NCBI GenBank assembly: GCA_913056155.1
Contig: CAJXMT010000004.1
Span: 1 to 37,283 of the forward strand
DNA length: 37,283 bases
From: an uncultured Cryomorphaceae bacterium
GTDB lineage: Bacteria; Bacteroidota; Bacteroidia; Flavobacteriales_G; Salibacteraceae
Direction of reading: 5' to 3'
The first letter of the stretch is position 1. Each line of letters starts with the position of its first letter. The notes under the pieces are model-generated. The model was not told where the DNA came from and did not search any database. It worked only from the letters and a program-made list of their open reading frames with translations. The position numbers were made by a program, and so were the translations under genes. Positions 27,464-37,283 of this stretch are shown here, in pieces.

Positions 27464-27552
27464 ATCCCTACGCCGGCATTACCCGGATCAGGTCCCGTTC
27501 CCGAAAGAACGCGGGTATAATCTCAGCCTTCTTTTTTGAAAGCACCCCTGTG
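27464..27552 (-). promoter_or_regulatory. TPP (THI-box) riboswitch aptamer
   Basis: Minus strand: CACAGGGGTGCTTTC...AAGGCTGAGATTATACCCGCG...GGGACCTGATCCGGGTAATGCCGGCGTAGGGA, the canonical THI-box elements, 78 nt upstream of the receptor ATG. Confidence 0.95.
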
Positions 27553-27811
27553 AGACGCTGCAAAATTAGATGAAAAAATTGATTACCCCTCCCGGTTTGA
27601 GGATCTATTTAAAACTGTTTAAAATTTGAAGATTGTTTCAAGTTTCCAATTTGGTAATTAGTCATTTAAGCAATTTCAATTCTTCAGCCGTGATTTGATA
27701 CCGTTGTTGTTTGCTTTTTATATTATGTTTAATTCAATAAGGTTCAATGCTATGAGTGGCTTTAAATATATTCGCTTATTTCGTGATTGATAAGTTAGCC
27801 CTAAACCTTTT

Positions 27812-28613
27812 TCAATCAGGATTTTCCTCTTTTGAGGGGTATTCAGAGTTCCCGAATTGGCGAACGGTATTTCGTTTTCCTGCTTTTCTCATGGCCCGGT
27901 GTATGGCAAAGCGAATCATTTGAAGCTGACCGTTGTTTTTGGCGTATTTTTCCGCGTCTTGCAGGTAGGAGGTGATTAGGGAATCATATATTGTGCCCGG
28001 TTTGGTAATGCCGCGGTGTTTGCGGTAATGCTTTATGATTTCGGGCATTCCTCCCAATAGGGCATATTCGTGAAATGCATCAATTAGTGCTTGCTCGGCA
28101 TATTTTTCACAGGGGATGGTTCCAAATTCATTAAGCAGTTGTTTTGGTTCATTGCAATCAAGTATTCCTCAAATGATATGGGGCGTAATACTTTATATTC
28201 AACTCTGCCAACGGGAAAGATTAGGTTTTTCCCTAATAGGGTTTCGAGCATACTCCCTGCGGCTATTACGGCTAATTGCGGCTTTTCTTCCTTGAAATAG
28301 CGAAATAGGTTTACTACTTCAGGTTGTTTTTGTATTTCGTCAATGAAGAGGGGGTGTCGTGTATGAGGTCGTGCTGCATTTTTTGTTGTAAAAATATGCG
28401 CTTGATGAGTTGGTCGAGGTTTTGTGGGTTTCTAAATATTTTCGCGTCTTGAGGTCGTTCGAGGTTGAGGTATATGTATTGTTTAAATTGTTTGCCGAAT
28501 TAATTCACCAGGGTTGTTTTGCCCACTTGCCCGGCACCTCGTATTGCGAGTGGTTTGCGGTCGAGTGATTTTTTCCAATTTTCGAGTTCTTTTATTGGGG
28601 TGCGATCAAACAT
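27812..28613 (-). pseudogene. Degraded AAA ATPase/DUF4143-type gene
   Basis: MFDRTPIKELENWKKSLDRKPLAIRGAGQVGKTTLVN (P-loop), then TAA at 28500-28502. The reading continues across frameshifts: ...FIDEIQKQPEVVNLFRYFKEEKPQLAVIAAGSMLETLLGKNLIFPVGRVEYKVLRPISFEEYLIAMNQN, then ALIDAFHEYALLGGMPEIIKHYRKHR... and a premature end. Confidence 0.82.
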
Positions 28614-28678
28614 GGCTCTATTTTACCCGCGAAGGCAATAATTTTACCCGGTTAAGGGTTATATTCCTAAAAAACACA

Positions 28679-28723
28679 CCAAAGTAAGGGTTAATTTTAG
28701 GCACTTTCAACCCAAAGTAAGGG
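28679..28723. repeat. Short direct repeat CCAAAGTAAGGG (two copies)
   Basis: CCAAAGTAAGGG at 28679-28690 and 28712-28723. Confidence 0.6.
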
Positions 28724-28799
28724 GTGTTTTTGATTTACATACTTGTTACGGACTTTTTAGTCAATAAATGACGTTATAAATTAAAAATATAAATTGAGT

Positions 28800-30287
28800 T
28801 TATTGTTGGGGGATGTTTTTGTCCCAAGTTGTACCTTCTTTGCTATCTCTTATTTCAATACCCATTCGGGTTAGTTGATTTCTTATCGCGTCAGCGGTAT
28901 CAAAGTCTTTAGATTGTTTGGCTCTTAGGCGAAGGTTGATAATTAATTCCATCAACCCTTCCACTGTTTCATCGTTGGTGTCGGTGTTATTTTGAATAGG
29001 GATGAGACCTAATACGTCAAAGGTCATTTCTTCAAAGAAGTTTTTGAAGTTCTCAAACTCTTCTTTTTCCATACCGGCTTTTCCTGAATTGAGGTTCTGA
29101 ATAAATTTAGCTCCTTCAAAAAGTTGTGAAATAAGAATAGGTGTATTAAAATCGTCGTTCATGGCGCTTGTACATCTCGATTTAAAATCGGCAAAGTTGA
29201 AGTCGCGGGAATTTTCGTTTTCGGGTTTCATTTTGCTTAATAACTCAACGGCTTTCATGAGTCTGTTTAAACCTTTTTCGGCTGCCTGAAGTGCTTCATT
29301 GGAGAAGTCCAAGGTGCTTCTGTAATGCGCTTGCAGCATAAAAAAACGAACGGTACCGGGGTGGTAGGCTTGTTGCAGGAGCTCATGGTCTCCGCTAAAA
29401 AGTTGCCTAAGTGTAATGAAGTTCCCCAAGGATTTACCCATTTTTTGACCGTTGATGGTAAGCATGTTGTTATGCATCCAATAATTACAGGGTTCATGAC
29501 CACAGCTTCCGTTGTTTTGGGCTATTTCTGCTTCGTGGTGGGGAAACTGAAGGTCCATACCGCCGCAGTGGAGGTCAAACCTGTCCCCTAAATATTTGGT
29601 GCTCATGGCGGTGCACTCAAGGTGCCAGCCGGGAAAACCTTTGCTCCATGGGGATTCCCATTGCATAATATGTTCGGGTTTGGCTTTTTTCCATAGTGCA
29701 AAATCCACGTTGTTGTTCTTTTCGGTTTGACCATCTAAATCGCGGGTTCCCTCTAACATATCTTCGAGTTTTTTCCCTGAGAGTTCTCCGTATGGGAAGT
29801 CTTTGGCATATTTGAGAACATCAAAATAAACAGAGCCGTTTTTTTCGTACGCGTAGCCGTTGGCGAGAATTTTTTTTACGATATTAATTTGTTCAATAAT
29901 ATGGCCGCTGGCCGTGGGCTCAATAGAGGGTGGAAGGGAGTTGAGTTCACGCATTCTGTTGTGGTACTCTATGGTATATTGTTGAACGATTTCCATTGGC
30001 TCCAATGCTTCAAGACGTGCTTTTTTGGCAATTTTATCTTCTCCTTCATCAGCATCGTTTTCAAGATGTCCTACGTCCGTGATGTTTCGTACGTATCTCA
30101 CTTTGTAACCGCAATATTGCAGGTATCGAAATACAATGTCAAAAGATACTGTGCTTCGAGCATGTCCCAAGTGGGGCTCTCCGTACACAGTTGGGCCGCA
30201 AACATACATCCCTACTCGGGAAGGGACAAGGGGTTGGAATTTTTCTTTTTGCCTTGTTTTGGAATTGAATAAGTGAAGTTCAGTCAT
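28800..30287 (-). CDS. cysS: Cysteinyl-tRNA synthetase
   Basis: [47 protein letters not shown]...[15 protein letters not shown]...[21 protein letters not shown]...KMGKSLGNF. Confidence 0.97.
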   Translation of the reverse strand: MTELHLFNSKTRQKEKFQPLVPSRVGMYVCGPTVYGEPHLGHARSTVSFDIVFRYLQYCGYKVRYVRNITDVGHLENDADEGEDKIAKKARLEALEPMEIVQQYTIEYHNRMRELNSLPPSIEPTASGHIIEQINIVKKILANGYAYEKNGSVYFDVLKYAKDFPYGELSGKKLEDMLEGTRDLDGQTEKNNNVDFALWKKAKPEHIMQWESPWSKGFPGWHLECTAMSTKYLGDRFDLHCGGMDLQFPHHEAEIAQNNGSCGHEPCNYWMHNNMLTINGQKMGKSLGNFITLRQLFSGDHELLQQAYHPGTVRFFMLQAHYRSTLDFSNEALQAAEKGLNRLMKAVELLSKMKPENENSRDFNFADFKSRCTSAMNDDFNTPILISQLFEGAKFIQNLNSGKAGMEKEEFENFKNFFEEMTFDVLGLIPIQNNTDTNDETVEGLMELIINLRLRAKQSKDFDTADAIRNQLTRMGIEIRDSKEGTTWDKNIPQQ

Positions 30288-30314
30288 GAGATTTATTTTG
30301 CAGTAAAGTTGATT

Positions 30315-31262
30315 TTACAACTTTACATTGGGGTCTATAAGGATGCCATGTGGTTTGTCAGTCATACTTTCAGGCATATTGGAAATAATATTTTTTCGAA
30401 GGCGCTCAACAAATCTTTTTTTCAGGTATTGTTTCCGCACTACAATACTAATTTCACGAACGGGATTGAGCTCGGGGATCTCCCGAATCATTTCTTTTTT
30501 CTTGCCGGTAAGATTTTTCGCTGCCAATTCGGGAATAAGGGTAACTCCGTTTTTCATTTCCACCACTCTCATCAGTGCTTCAATGGAATGGCTCTCATAT
30601 TTAAACCCGCTCTTAGATTTGTCATTTTCGGCCTCTGCGCAAATATTGACCACTTGATCCCTAAAGCAGTTGCCCTCTTTGAGTAACCATAAATCGCTCT
30701 GGTTTAAATCGGAAGGTGTTAAGTGATTCTTGAAAAACAAAGGGTGTTCCTGAGAGACATAACCGAAAAATTTTTCATAATATAATGGCATTGATCTAAT
30801 GTTTCCGGCTTCAATTGGTGTGGCAATAATTCCCGCATCTAAACTTCCGTTTTTTAAGCTGTCCACAATGTCTTCCGTGATCATTTCTTTCACGTGCAAG
30901 TGAATATCAGGATAGGCTTTGGTAAAGCGGTGGATGAAGTGAGGAAGTAAGTAGGGCGAAACAGTTGGAATTATTCCCAGTTTTAACGTGCCTTCCAATA
31001 TGTTGCGATGTTCGTTTACTAAATCTGAGATAACTTTGGATTCATGAATAATTTTACGAGCCTGATCAATAACACGATGTCCGATTTCCGTTGGAACAAC
31101 GGGTTTTTTAGTTCGATCAAAAATAACGGTATCAAGTTCTCCTTCAAGATTTTTTACCTGTGTGGTGAGAGCGGGTTGAGTCACTCCCGTTTTGTCGGCA
31201 GCATCAACAAAGCTGCCTGTTTCGGAAATGGCTATTACGTAATGAAGTTGGGTCAATGTCAT
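30315..31262 (-). CDS. oxyR: LysR-family transcriptional regulator, OxyR-like
   Basis: LysR HTH N-terminus (LTQLHYVIAISETGSFVDAADKTGVTQPALTTQVKNLE) and the regulatory segment LKEGNCFRDQVVNICAEAE with a conserved Cys. Confidence 0.85.
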   Translation of the reverse strand: MTLTQLHYVIAISETGSFVDAADKTGVTQPALTTQVKNLEGELDTVIFDRTKKPVVPTEIGHRVIDQARKIIHESKVISDLVNEHRNILEGTLKLGIIPTVSPYLLPHFIHRFTKAYPDIHLHVKEMITEDIVDSLKNGSLDAGIIATPIEAGNIRSMPLYYEKFFGYVSQEHPLFFKNHLTPSDLNQSDLWLLKEGNCFRDQVVNICAEAENDKSKSGFKYESHSIEALMRVVEMKNGVTLIPELAAKNLTGKKKEMIREIPELNPVREISIVVRKQYLKKRFVERLRKNIISNMPESMTDKPHGILIDPNVKL

Positions 31263-31329
31263 AAATACGTTTCAAATGCTTTGATGCAAAAGTATATATA
31301 TGATTTGGGACAATGGGTATATGAGGGCA

Positions 31330-31584
31330 TTAAGCCGAGTAAAAGTTGAAAACAACGGCAAAAACAAGATAGATGATTCCCGCAAGTGCAGCTAATAGAA
31401 GTTCCGGTTTTGAAAGGTCTTGTTTTCTGTAAATCAAGTAGCCTAAAATTAAGCCTAAAATTAAATTGGCAACGAAAAGTTTGTTGCTCCACCTAATATC
31501 CAAAAGTGATATGGTAAGCGCTGTTCCTAAAAAAGCCCCAAATGATAGTACGGCAATGGCTGATATGAGCTTAATTTTTTTCAA
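31330..31584 (-). CDS. Small predicted membrane protein
   Basis: 84 aa with about three hydrophobic segments; no family recognised. Confidence 0.55.
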   Translation of the reverse strand: MKKIKLISAIAVLSFGAFLGTALTISLLDIRWSNKLFVANLILGLILGYLIYRKQDLSKPELLLAALAGIIYLVFAVVFNFYSA

Positions 31585-31841
31585 AACGTTTTTTCTCAGT
31601 TTTCATCTCTTCACGCGAGATTTTAGATCGCTCGGCATCCAACGAAAAGGATAAGCACTACAAAGTAGTTTAAACTTACAAAAGTAGTCATTTTAAAAAA
31701 CTGTGATTGTTATCAGGATTGCAAGGATACTCGATGAAACGGTATAATACAATTTGCTATTTTGAATGGCCGATTTTTTTGTATTTGTTGAAAATGCCTT
31801 GTTTGATCTTCGATTCAGACATACCTCAAGCCGAAATTGTA

Positions 31842-33335
31842 TTACGAGGAATTGTGTTTTCTAGGGGGAAAGAGTTTGGAGAAAGTAAAACCGGCCAACA
31901 TGGCTATAACAAATGCGGGGAAAAGAACGTCCATTTTTTCAAAGTAAATGCCGAATTCGTCGAGGTCATGCATCACAAATTTAAAAAACGGGACGCATAA
32001 AAAACCGGTAATCATAGAAGCAATGGCTCCCTGTTCTGAGTAACCCTTCCAAAATAACGATAAAATAATAACGGGACAAAATGTTGCTGCAATTCCTGAC
32101 CAGCCAAAAATGATTACCCAAAACACTTGTCTTTCAGGTGAGAGCACAGCAATAGAGAGTGCTAGAATTAACGCGCACACGGCCATAGCTAAGGTAACCC
32201 ATCTCGATATTTTCGTGAGCTCATGATCTTTCAAGTCCGGCCGAAAAATTTTTTGATAAAAATCGCGAACAATCGCACTCGAAGCCAATACAAGCAAGGA
32301 GTCTATGGTTGACATAATTGCAGCTAACACTATAGCTACGTAAATCGCTACGACTATAAAAGGTAAAAATCCCTCCACCATCATGCTTAAAACATCTGTT
32401 GCTCCTGTTCCAAAAATGGTTTCCGGGTCATCTCCGTGTGAAGTGAAAATAATACGTGCTAAAATACCTATTGAAACTGCTGCTGCATCTGTAAGCAAAG
32501 TAAAAACTACAGCCACCCAACGTCCTTTATCGATTTCTTTTTCATTTTTTATAGACATGAATCGCAAATAAACTTGGGGAGAACCCAAAAATCCGAGCCC
32601 GATCATTGAAAAGCCGATGATGGTAAAAAAGTTGAGCCAACCGTCCTCATAAACCCCAAACACTTGGGTTAAGGTGGGGTCAATTTGATTGAGTTCCTCA
32701 ACAACAGATCCCCCGTGATCGTAACTAAAAAAGGCAACTATAGGCAATAGAACCAAGCCGAAAAACATGAGTAAGCCCTGAAATAAATCAGACCAAACAA
32801 CCGCTACAAATCCACCTATAAAAATGTATATCAGTACAATCAAAAACCCGAGTAGAGCCCCCCAATAATAATTGAAACCTATCATGGATTCAAAGGCAAT
32901 TCCGGTGGCATCAATTTGTGAACTAACAAAAATAATAACGAAAACAGATAGAATCGTGGCAGATAATACCCTCAACGTATGTGAGGAGCTTTTAAAGTGG
33001 CTTTCCAAGTAATCCGGGACGGTAATCGAGTCGTATTCATCCGTATTTCGTTTGAATTTTTTAGCCATTAAAAACCAAGATATGGTTACACCTAAAACTT
33101 CTCCCACCACAACCCAATAGGTTGAAAAACCGGCCAGTGCGCCCATGCCTGTAAGCCCAATGAGTAACCACCCGGATTCGCCTGTAGCTCGTGCAGAAAA
33201 CGCTACGGCCCAATATCCTATTTTTTTGCCTCCTAAGTAAAAGTCACTCATGCTTTTGATCCGGCGTGAAGCAACAATACCTATAAAGAATAAAATTCCT
33301 ACATAAAGGGCAAGTGCAATGAGCTTAGTTATCAT
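31842..33335 (-). CDS. putP: Sodium/solute symporter, PutP-like
   Basis: FYLGGKKIGYWAVAFSARATGESGWLLIGLTGMG...VPDYLESHFKS...IFIGGFVAVVWSDLFQGLLMF...MSTIDSLLVLASSAIVRDFY. Confidence 0.88.
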   Translation of the reverse strand: MITKLIALALYVGILFFIGIVASRRIKSMSDFYLGGKKIGYWAVAFSARATGESGWLLIGLTGMGALAGFSTYWVVVGEVLGVTISWFLMAKKFKRNTDEYDSITVPDYLESHFKSSSHTLRVLSATILSVFVIIFVSSQIDATGIAFESMIGFNYYWGALLGFLIVLIYIFIGGFVAVVWSDLFQGLLMFFGLVLLPIVAFFSYDHGGSVVEELNQIDPTLTQVFGVYEDGWLNFFTIIGFSMIGLGFLGSPQVYLRFMSIKNEKEIDKGRWVAVVFTLLTDAAAVSIGILARIIFTSHGDDPETIFGTGATDVLSMMVEGFLPFIVVAIYVAIVLAAIMSTIDSLLVLASSAIVRDFYQKIFRPDLKDHELTKISRWVTLAMAVCALILALSIAVLSPERQVFWVIIFGWSGIAATFCPVIILSLFWKGYSEQGAIASMITGFLCVPFFKFVMHDLDEFGIYFEKMDVLFPAFVIAMLAGFTFSKLFPPRKHNSS

Positions 33336-33517
33336 ATCAAGAATTTATCAGGCAAACTAAATCATTTTATTCGAGACTTCCCCAAAATTCTCGAGCCGAT
33401 TACCATTTATGTCAGTATAACACTCCATAAATACATGAATTAAATGAATGAACTTCATGCCCAAAATTATTTTTATTGCGGTTTGATAGGAGAAAAGGAA
33501 TGAATAGTCAAAAACAC

Positions 33518-33548
33518 TTGTAAAAATTCTTTCAGTCAATTACCTTTG
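33518..33548 (+). promoter_or_regulatory. Bacteroidetes-type promoter (TTG-N20-TACCTTTG) for the cysteine dioxygenase gene
   Basis: TTG at 33518-33520 and TACCTTTG at 33541-33548. Confidence 0.5.
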
Positions 33549-33591
33549 TAATATTTGAAAATAGAAGCGTTGCTGCTTTACATTATTTGGT

Positions 33592-34164
33592 GTGAAGTGT
33601 TGTGGCGTCAAAATGAAACGAATGAAAACTCTCGACAACAACAAAAATCAATCTATAACAACAATTGAGGCACTTGCCCGCAAACTTGATAATGCTAAAA
33701 AAGAAGAAAGAGGTAAAATCATCAGGAAACTCGATTTATTACCCGATTCTTTTCAAGAATTTGCCACTTGGTCTAATGAAGGATATACCCGAAATTGTAT
33801 TCTCCGTACAGATGATTATGAACTGCTGTTATTATGTTGGGATCGGGAAGCCGAAACACCCATTCACGGTCATGGTGGTCAAGACTGTTGGGTCTATCAA
33901 ATTGAAGGCACAGTAAATGAAGTACGATTGAAACCGGGAGATAACGGAATTTTAAAGCAAACGCACTCCTGCAATCTAAAACCGGGCGAAATTTCTTATA
34001 TGAATGACGGAATGGGTGTGCATAAAATTGTGAATCCGGCCGGTCAAAGGGCAATGACGCTGCATATTTATGCCAAACCTATAGATGCCTGCCGAGTTTT
34101 TGATCCCAAAAAAAGGCAATTTGAAATAAAAGAAATGAAGTACGATCATGTTGTCAATTCTTAA
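33592..34164 (+). CDS. Cysteine dioxygenase type I
   Basis: Cupin motif CWDREAETPIHGHGGQDCWVYQIEGTVNE and GVHKIVNPAGQRAMTLHIYAKPID. ATG 33613 or 33622 may be the real start. Confidence 0.88.
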   Translation: MKCCGVKMKRMKTLDNNKNQSITTIEALARKLDNAKKEERGKIIRKLDLLPDSFQEFATWSNEGYTRNCILRTDDYELLLLCWDREAETPIHGHGGQDCWVYQIEGTVNEVRLKPGDNGILKQTHSCNLKPGEISYMNDGMGVHKIVNPAGQRAMTLHIYAKPIDACRVFDPKKRQFEIKEMKYDHVVNS

Positions 34165-34378
34165 AACCCTGTTATTTTAAATATTTCGTATGGAGTTTGA
34201 ATTACATTTGAAAGCTGAAACTAAATCATTTTTGTACTTCCTTCTGTATTCTCCTCAACAGAACTTCAGCTCACATATTTAAGCCCGTTTTTGAATTCCG
34301 GCATTAACCTGAGGCAGGCCGCTCTTGATGATAGAAAAGGTATTACGTTTGCACTTGAGAAAACTGAAGTAAAAACAG

Positions 34379-36202
34379 GTGGAAAACTTTTTTAAAATAC
34401 TTTCATTAGCTGCACGGTATAAAGGTTATGCTCTTCTTAACGTGGTGTTTAATATCGCGGGGGTGGTCTTTAATATATTCTCATTGGGTTTATTAATACC
34501 CGTTCTTGAAGTTTTATTCAGAACCGAAAACCAAGCCGGTGAAATATTGAAAAACGATCCCGGAGCTTTCACCTTCAGCAACGCCAAAGAATTTTTGTAT
34601 TACAAGCTAACAGTTATGATTGATCAAACCGATAAGGTTGAGGCGCTGTTCTACATTTGCTTGATACTGGTTGTGATGACCACTTTGAAAAATTTATTCA
34701 GATATTTAGCCATGTACTTTCTGGCCGTAGTGCGCAATAAAACAGTTCGAGATTTACGCAATAATATTTACGATAAAATACTCATGTTGCCGCTCAGCTA
34801 CTTTAATGAAGAGCGCAAAGGCGACGTGATGGCCAAAGCATCTAATGATGTGCAGGAGGTGGAGTGGAGCGTTATGGCCTCTATGGAGTCCGTCTTTCGC
34901 GAGCCAATAGCCATCATCATGTTCGTTGCCGTATTATTGACGTTAAGTCCGAGTCTTACCTTGTTTATTTTTATTTTGCTGCCCGTCGCCGGTCTTATTA
35001 TTGGGCGCATAGGGAAATCACTTAAACGCACCTCAGCTGAGGGACAAGATAAAATGGGACACTTACTCAGTATTTTGGAAGAAACCTTGGGGGGAATGCG
35101 AATTATAAAAGCCTTTAATGCAGAAAACACTTCAAGCCAAAGGTTTAAAACCTTCAACAACGACTATACACAAACCATGATTCGCATGTACCGCAAACGT
35201 GATCTGGCTTCACCGCTCAGCGAGTGGATGGGCATTATTGTGGTCGTGGCAGTGCTTATTTACGGGGGCAACCTAGTATTTACCGGTAGTTTGGAGCCCA
35301 GTTTTTTTATGGCTTATTTAGCTCTTTTTGCACAACTGATCAATCCGGTTAAATCGCTTTCAAACGCCTCTTATCACGTTCAAAAAGGTTCTGCGAGTAT
35401 GGATAGAATCAATAACATACTACTGGCAGATGATAAAATCATCAACAAAACAGATGCTCGTCAAGTGAAAGTGTTTCAAGAGAAAATGGAAATGCGAAAC
35501 CTGCACTTTAAATATCAAAATGAACTGGTTCTGAAAAATATAAACTTCACTTTACAACGCGGTGAAACGGTAGCACTTGTAGGTCCTTCAGGCGGCGGCA
35601 AAAGCACTTTGGCCGATTTGCTTCCCCGGTTCCACGACCCCGTTCAAGGAGCCGTTTACTTTGATGGTGTAAACATTAAAGATATTGAAGTAAAATCACT
35701 TCGAGCTCAAATGGGAATTGTCACCCAACAAAGTATTTTGTTTAACGATACAGTTGCGCGTAATATCGCCTTCGGTAAAGCGGGAGCCTCGCGTGATGAA
35801 ATTGTCAATGCCGCCCGAGTAGCCAATGCGCATGATTTTATTCAGAACCTTGACGGGGGATACGATTTCAATATTGGTGATGGAGGAAATAAACTGAGCG
35901 GCGGTCAAAAACAAAGGCTCAGTATTGCCAGGGCTGTTCTTCAAAACCCGGCTATTTTGATTTTAGACGAGGCTACATCTGCTTTAGACACCGAATCAGA
36001 AAAACTCGTTCAAGAAGCGCTGGATAATTTGATGAAAAATCGCACATCTTTAGTGATTGCCCACCGGTTGTCAACAATCCGGAATGCAAACAGAATCATT
36101 GTACTTAATAACGGTGAAATTATTGAATCCGGAACGCACGATGAACTGTTGGCTCTGAATAAAACCTATAAAAAGTTGCACGACTTGCAAAACTTTGATT
36201 AA
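34379..36202 (+). CDS. ABC transporter, fused permease/ATPase (MsbA-like exporter), GTG start
   Basis: TM domain; GPSGGGKSTLADLLPRF (Walker A), LSGGQKQRLSIARAVLQNPAILILDEATSALD (signature/Walker B). Confidence 0.95.
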   Translation: MENFFKILSLAARYKGYALLNVVFNIAGVVFNIFSLGLLIPVLEVLFRTENQAGEILKNDPGAFTFSNAKEFLYYKLTVMIDQTDKVEALFYICLILVVMTTLKNLFRYLAMYFLAVVRNKTVRDLRNNIYDKILMLPLSYFNEERKGDVMAKASNDVQEVEWSVMASMESVFREPIAIIMFVAVLLTLSPSLTLFIFILLPVAGLIIGRIGKSLKRTSAEGQDKMGHLLSILEETLGGMRIIKAFNAENTSSQRFKTFNNDYTQTMIRMYRKRDLASPLSEWMGIIVVVAVLIYGGNLVFTGSLEPSFFMAYLALFAQLINPVKSLSNASYHVQKGSASMDRINNILLADDKIINKTDARQVKVFQEKMEMRNLHFKYQNELVLKNINFTLQRGETVALVGPSGGGKSTLADLLPRFHDPVQGAVYFDGVNIKDIEVKSLRAQMGIVTQQSILFNDTVARNIAFGKAGASRDEIVNAARVANAHDFIQNLDGGYDFNIGDGGNKLSGGQKQRLSIARAVLQNPAILILDEATSALDTESEKLVQEALDNLMKNRTSLVIAHRLSTIRNANRIIVLNNGEIIESGTHDELLALNKTYKKLHDLQNFD

Positions 36203-36230
36203 TTTGCCAAATTATTAAACAAACTGTTCT

Positions 36231-37283
36231 ATGAAAAAAACATTACTTACTTTTTTGTTATTTCCGGTCCTTTGCGCAAGTGCTCATGCTCAAATCACGG
36301 TGGACTCCGCTGACTTTGGAGTAATGGGCGATGTAGTTCCCGTTTTTCGCGATACTGCTGCAATAGGGCTTACTATTTCAGGAGGTTCTGCACAAGCGCA
36401 AGACTGGGATTACAGCTCATTAAACGTGCATGAATATGATTCGATTGTTTTTCGCGACCCGCAACAATATCCCGACGGAGCACAATTTCCCGATGCTGAT
36501 TTTGTTTTGCCATATATTTTAGGTGAGGCCTTCATAAAAAAAACAGATAGTAACCTCCTGGTACTGGGAATGGCAGGAGCGGGAGATGATTTTGGAGTTT
36601 CTGTTCCATTTATGTTTGAGGAGCCTTCCACTGTGCTCAATTTCCCCTCCACACTCGGCAGTACATTTACAGAAAGCAACATGAGCTCACAAACAATTCC
36701 TTCTCCCGTGCCGGAGGCTGACTCGGTAATTATAGATTTAGATGTGCAAACTTTTTCTGAATTTGATGCTTACGGCAGCCTTAAAACTCCTGCCGGAGAA
36801 TATGCACAAACTATTCGTCAATATGTTAAGTTGGATTTTGTTATTGATGTAAAGGCAATTGTGCAACTCCCGGTAATCGGGCGCACAGAATTACCTTTAT
36901 TTGACACGGCTTTTACTACATACAGCTACAATTGGTTTGAGAAAAATGCTGATTACACACTTTTGGAAATCGCTGCCGATGACCAAAACGGCAATGTGAT
37001 TAATGCCACTTATCATACCGGTGAAAAGCCTTTACCCGTATTGAATGTTGATGCCGTTGAATGCCCCGGTGACAGTAATGGCGCCGTAACGGTGGAGCAG
37101 GTTGTGGGTGGTGTGGCACCATATACTTATCTGTGGAGTACAGAAGAAACCCAAGCTCAAGTTACCGGATTATCACAGGGTATATATTTTGTTACGGTTT
37201 ATGATAGTCAAAATGACTCTACCGTAACCCGTATTGAAATGAATACAAACGACTCGATAGATGTAGATGAAACGATTTCAGCT
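36231..37283 (+). CDS. Secreted protein with SprB-like repeat, truncated by window end
   Basis: ATG at 36231 gives MKKTLLTFLLFPVLCASAHAQITVDSADFGVMGD...; near the end VDAVECPGDSNGAVTVEQVVGGVAPYTYLWSTEETQAQVTGLSQGIYFVTVYD. The frame stays open to 37283; not in the supplied ORF track. Confidence 0.85.
   Translation, partial: MKKTLLTFLLFPVLCASAHAQITVDSADFGVMGDVVPVFRDTAAIGLTISGGSAQAQDWDYSSLNVHEYDSIVFRDPQQYPDGAQFPDADFVLPYILGEAFIKKTDSNLLVLGMAGAGDDFGVSVPFMFEEPSTVLNFPSTLGSTFTESNMSSQTIPSPVPEADSVIIDLDVQTFSEFDAYGSLKTPAGEYAQTIRQYVKLDFVIDVKAIVQLPVIGRTELPLFDTAFTTYSYNWFEKNADYTLLEIAADDQNGNVINATYHTGEKPLPVLNVDAVECPGDSNGAVTVEQVVGGVAPYTYLWSTEETQAQVTGLSQGIYFVTVYDSQNDSTVTRIEMNTNDSIDVDETISA

Noticed and set aside
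28091-28300. Plus-strand ORF 28091-28300
   Set aside because: Antisense to the DUF4143-type pseudogene, whose minus-strand reading is convincing.
36410-36682. Minus-strand ORF 36410-36682
   Set aside because: Antisense to the open secreted-protein frame starting at 36231.
1-37283. CRISPR arrays, tRNA or rRNA genes, prophage or transposase genes
   Set aside because: No regularly spaced identical repeats, no tRNA T-arm signatures noticed, and no transposase or phage proteins among the ORFs.

Overview
The window looks like a chromosomal segment from a Bacteroidetes/Flavobacteriia-type bacterium. The support is three large proteins with T9SS/gliding-type features (two with type B C-terminal domains, one with an SprB-like repeat), TAnnTTTG promoter boxes, and a TonB-dependent receptor. 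Most genes are housekeeping: a polyprenyl synthetase/rfbA/RND operon, etfBA, pdhB, a membrane PPase, an M20 peptidase, an M23 peptidase, RNase H, riboflavin synthase, cysS, oxyR-like, putP, cysteine dioxygenase and an MsbA-like ABC exporter. Regulatory or degraded features include a TPP riboswitch upstream of the TonB receptor, several terminator-like hairpins, a frameshifted AAA/DUF4143-type ATPase pseudogene, and a degenerate repeat region at 1-540. The most unusual signal is a dispersed 14-bp motif, TTTTGGTCAGARCC (reverse complement GGYTCTGACCAAAA). It has six exact copies in 37 kb plus near-matches, in both orientations, in intergenic DNA and in different codon frames of unrelated genes. 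Its 8-bp core TCAGARCC is also strongly over-represented. This suggests a genome-scale DNA-level signal (uptake-sequence-like, Chi/KOPS-like, or a protein-binding/architectural site) rather than a gene feature. Everything was read by eye, with no database search or computation.
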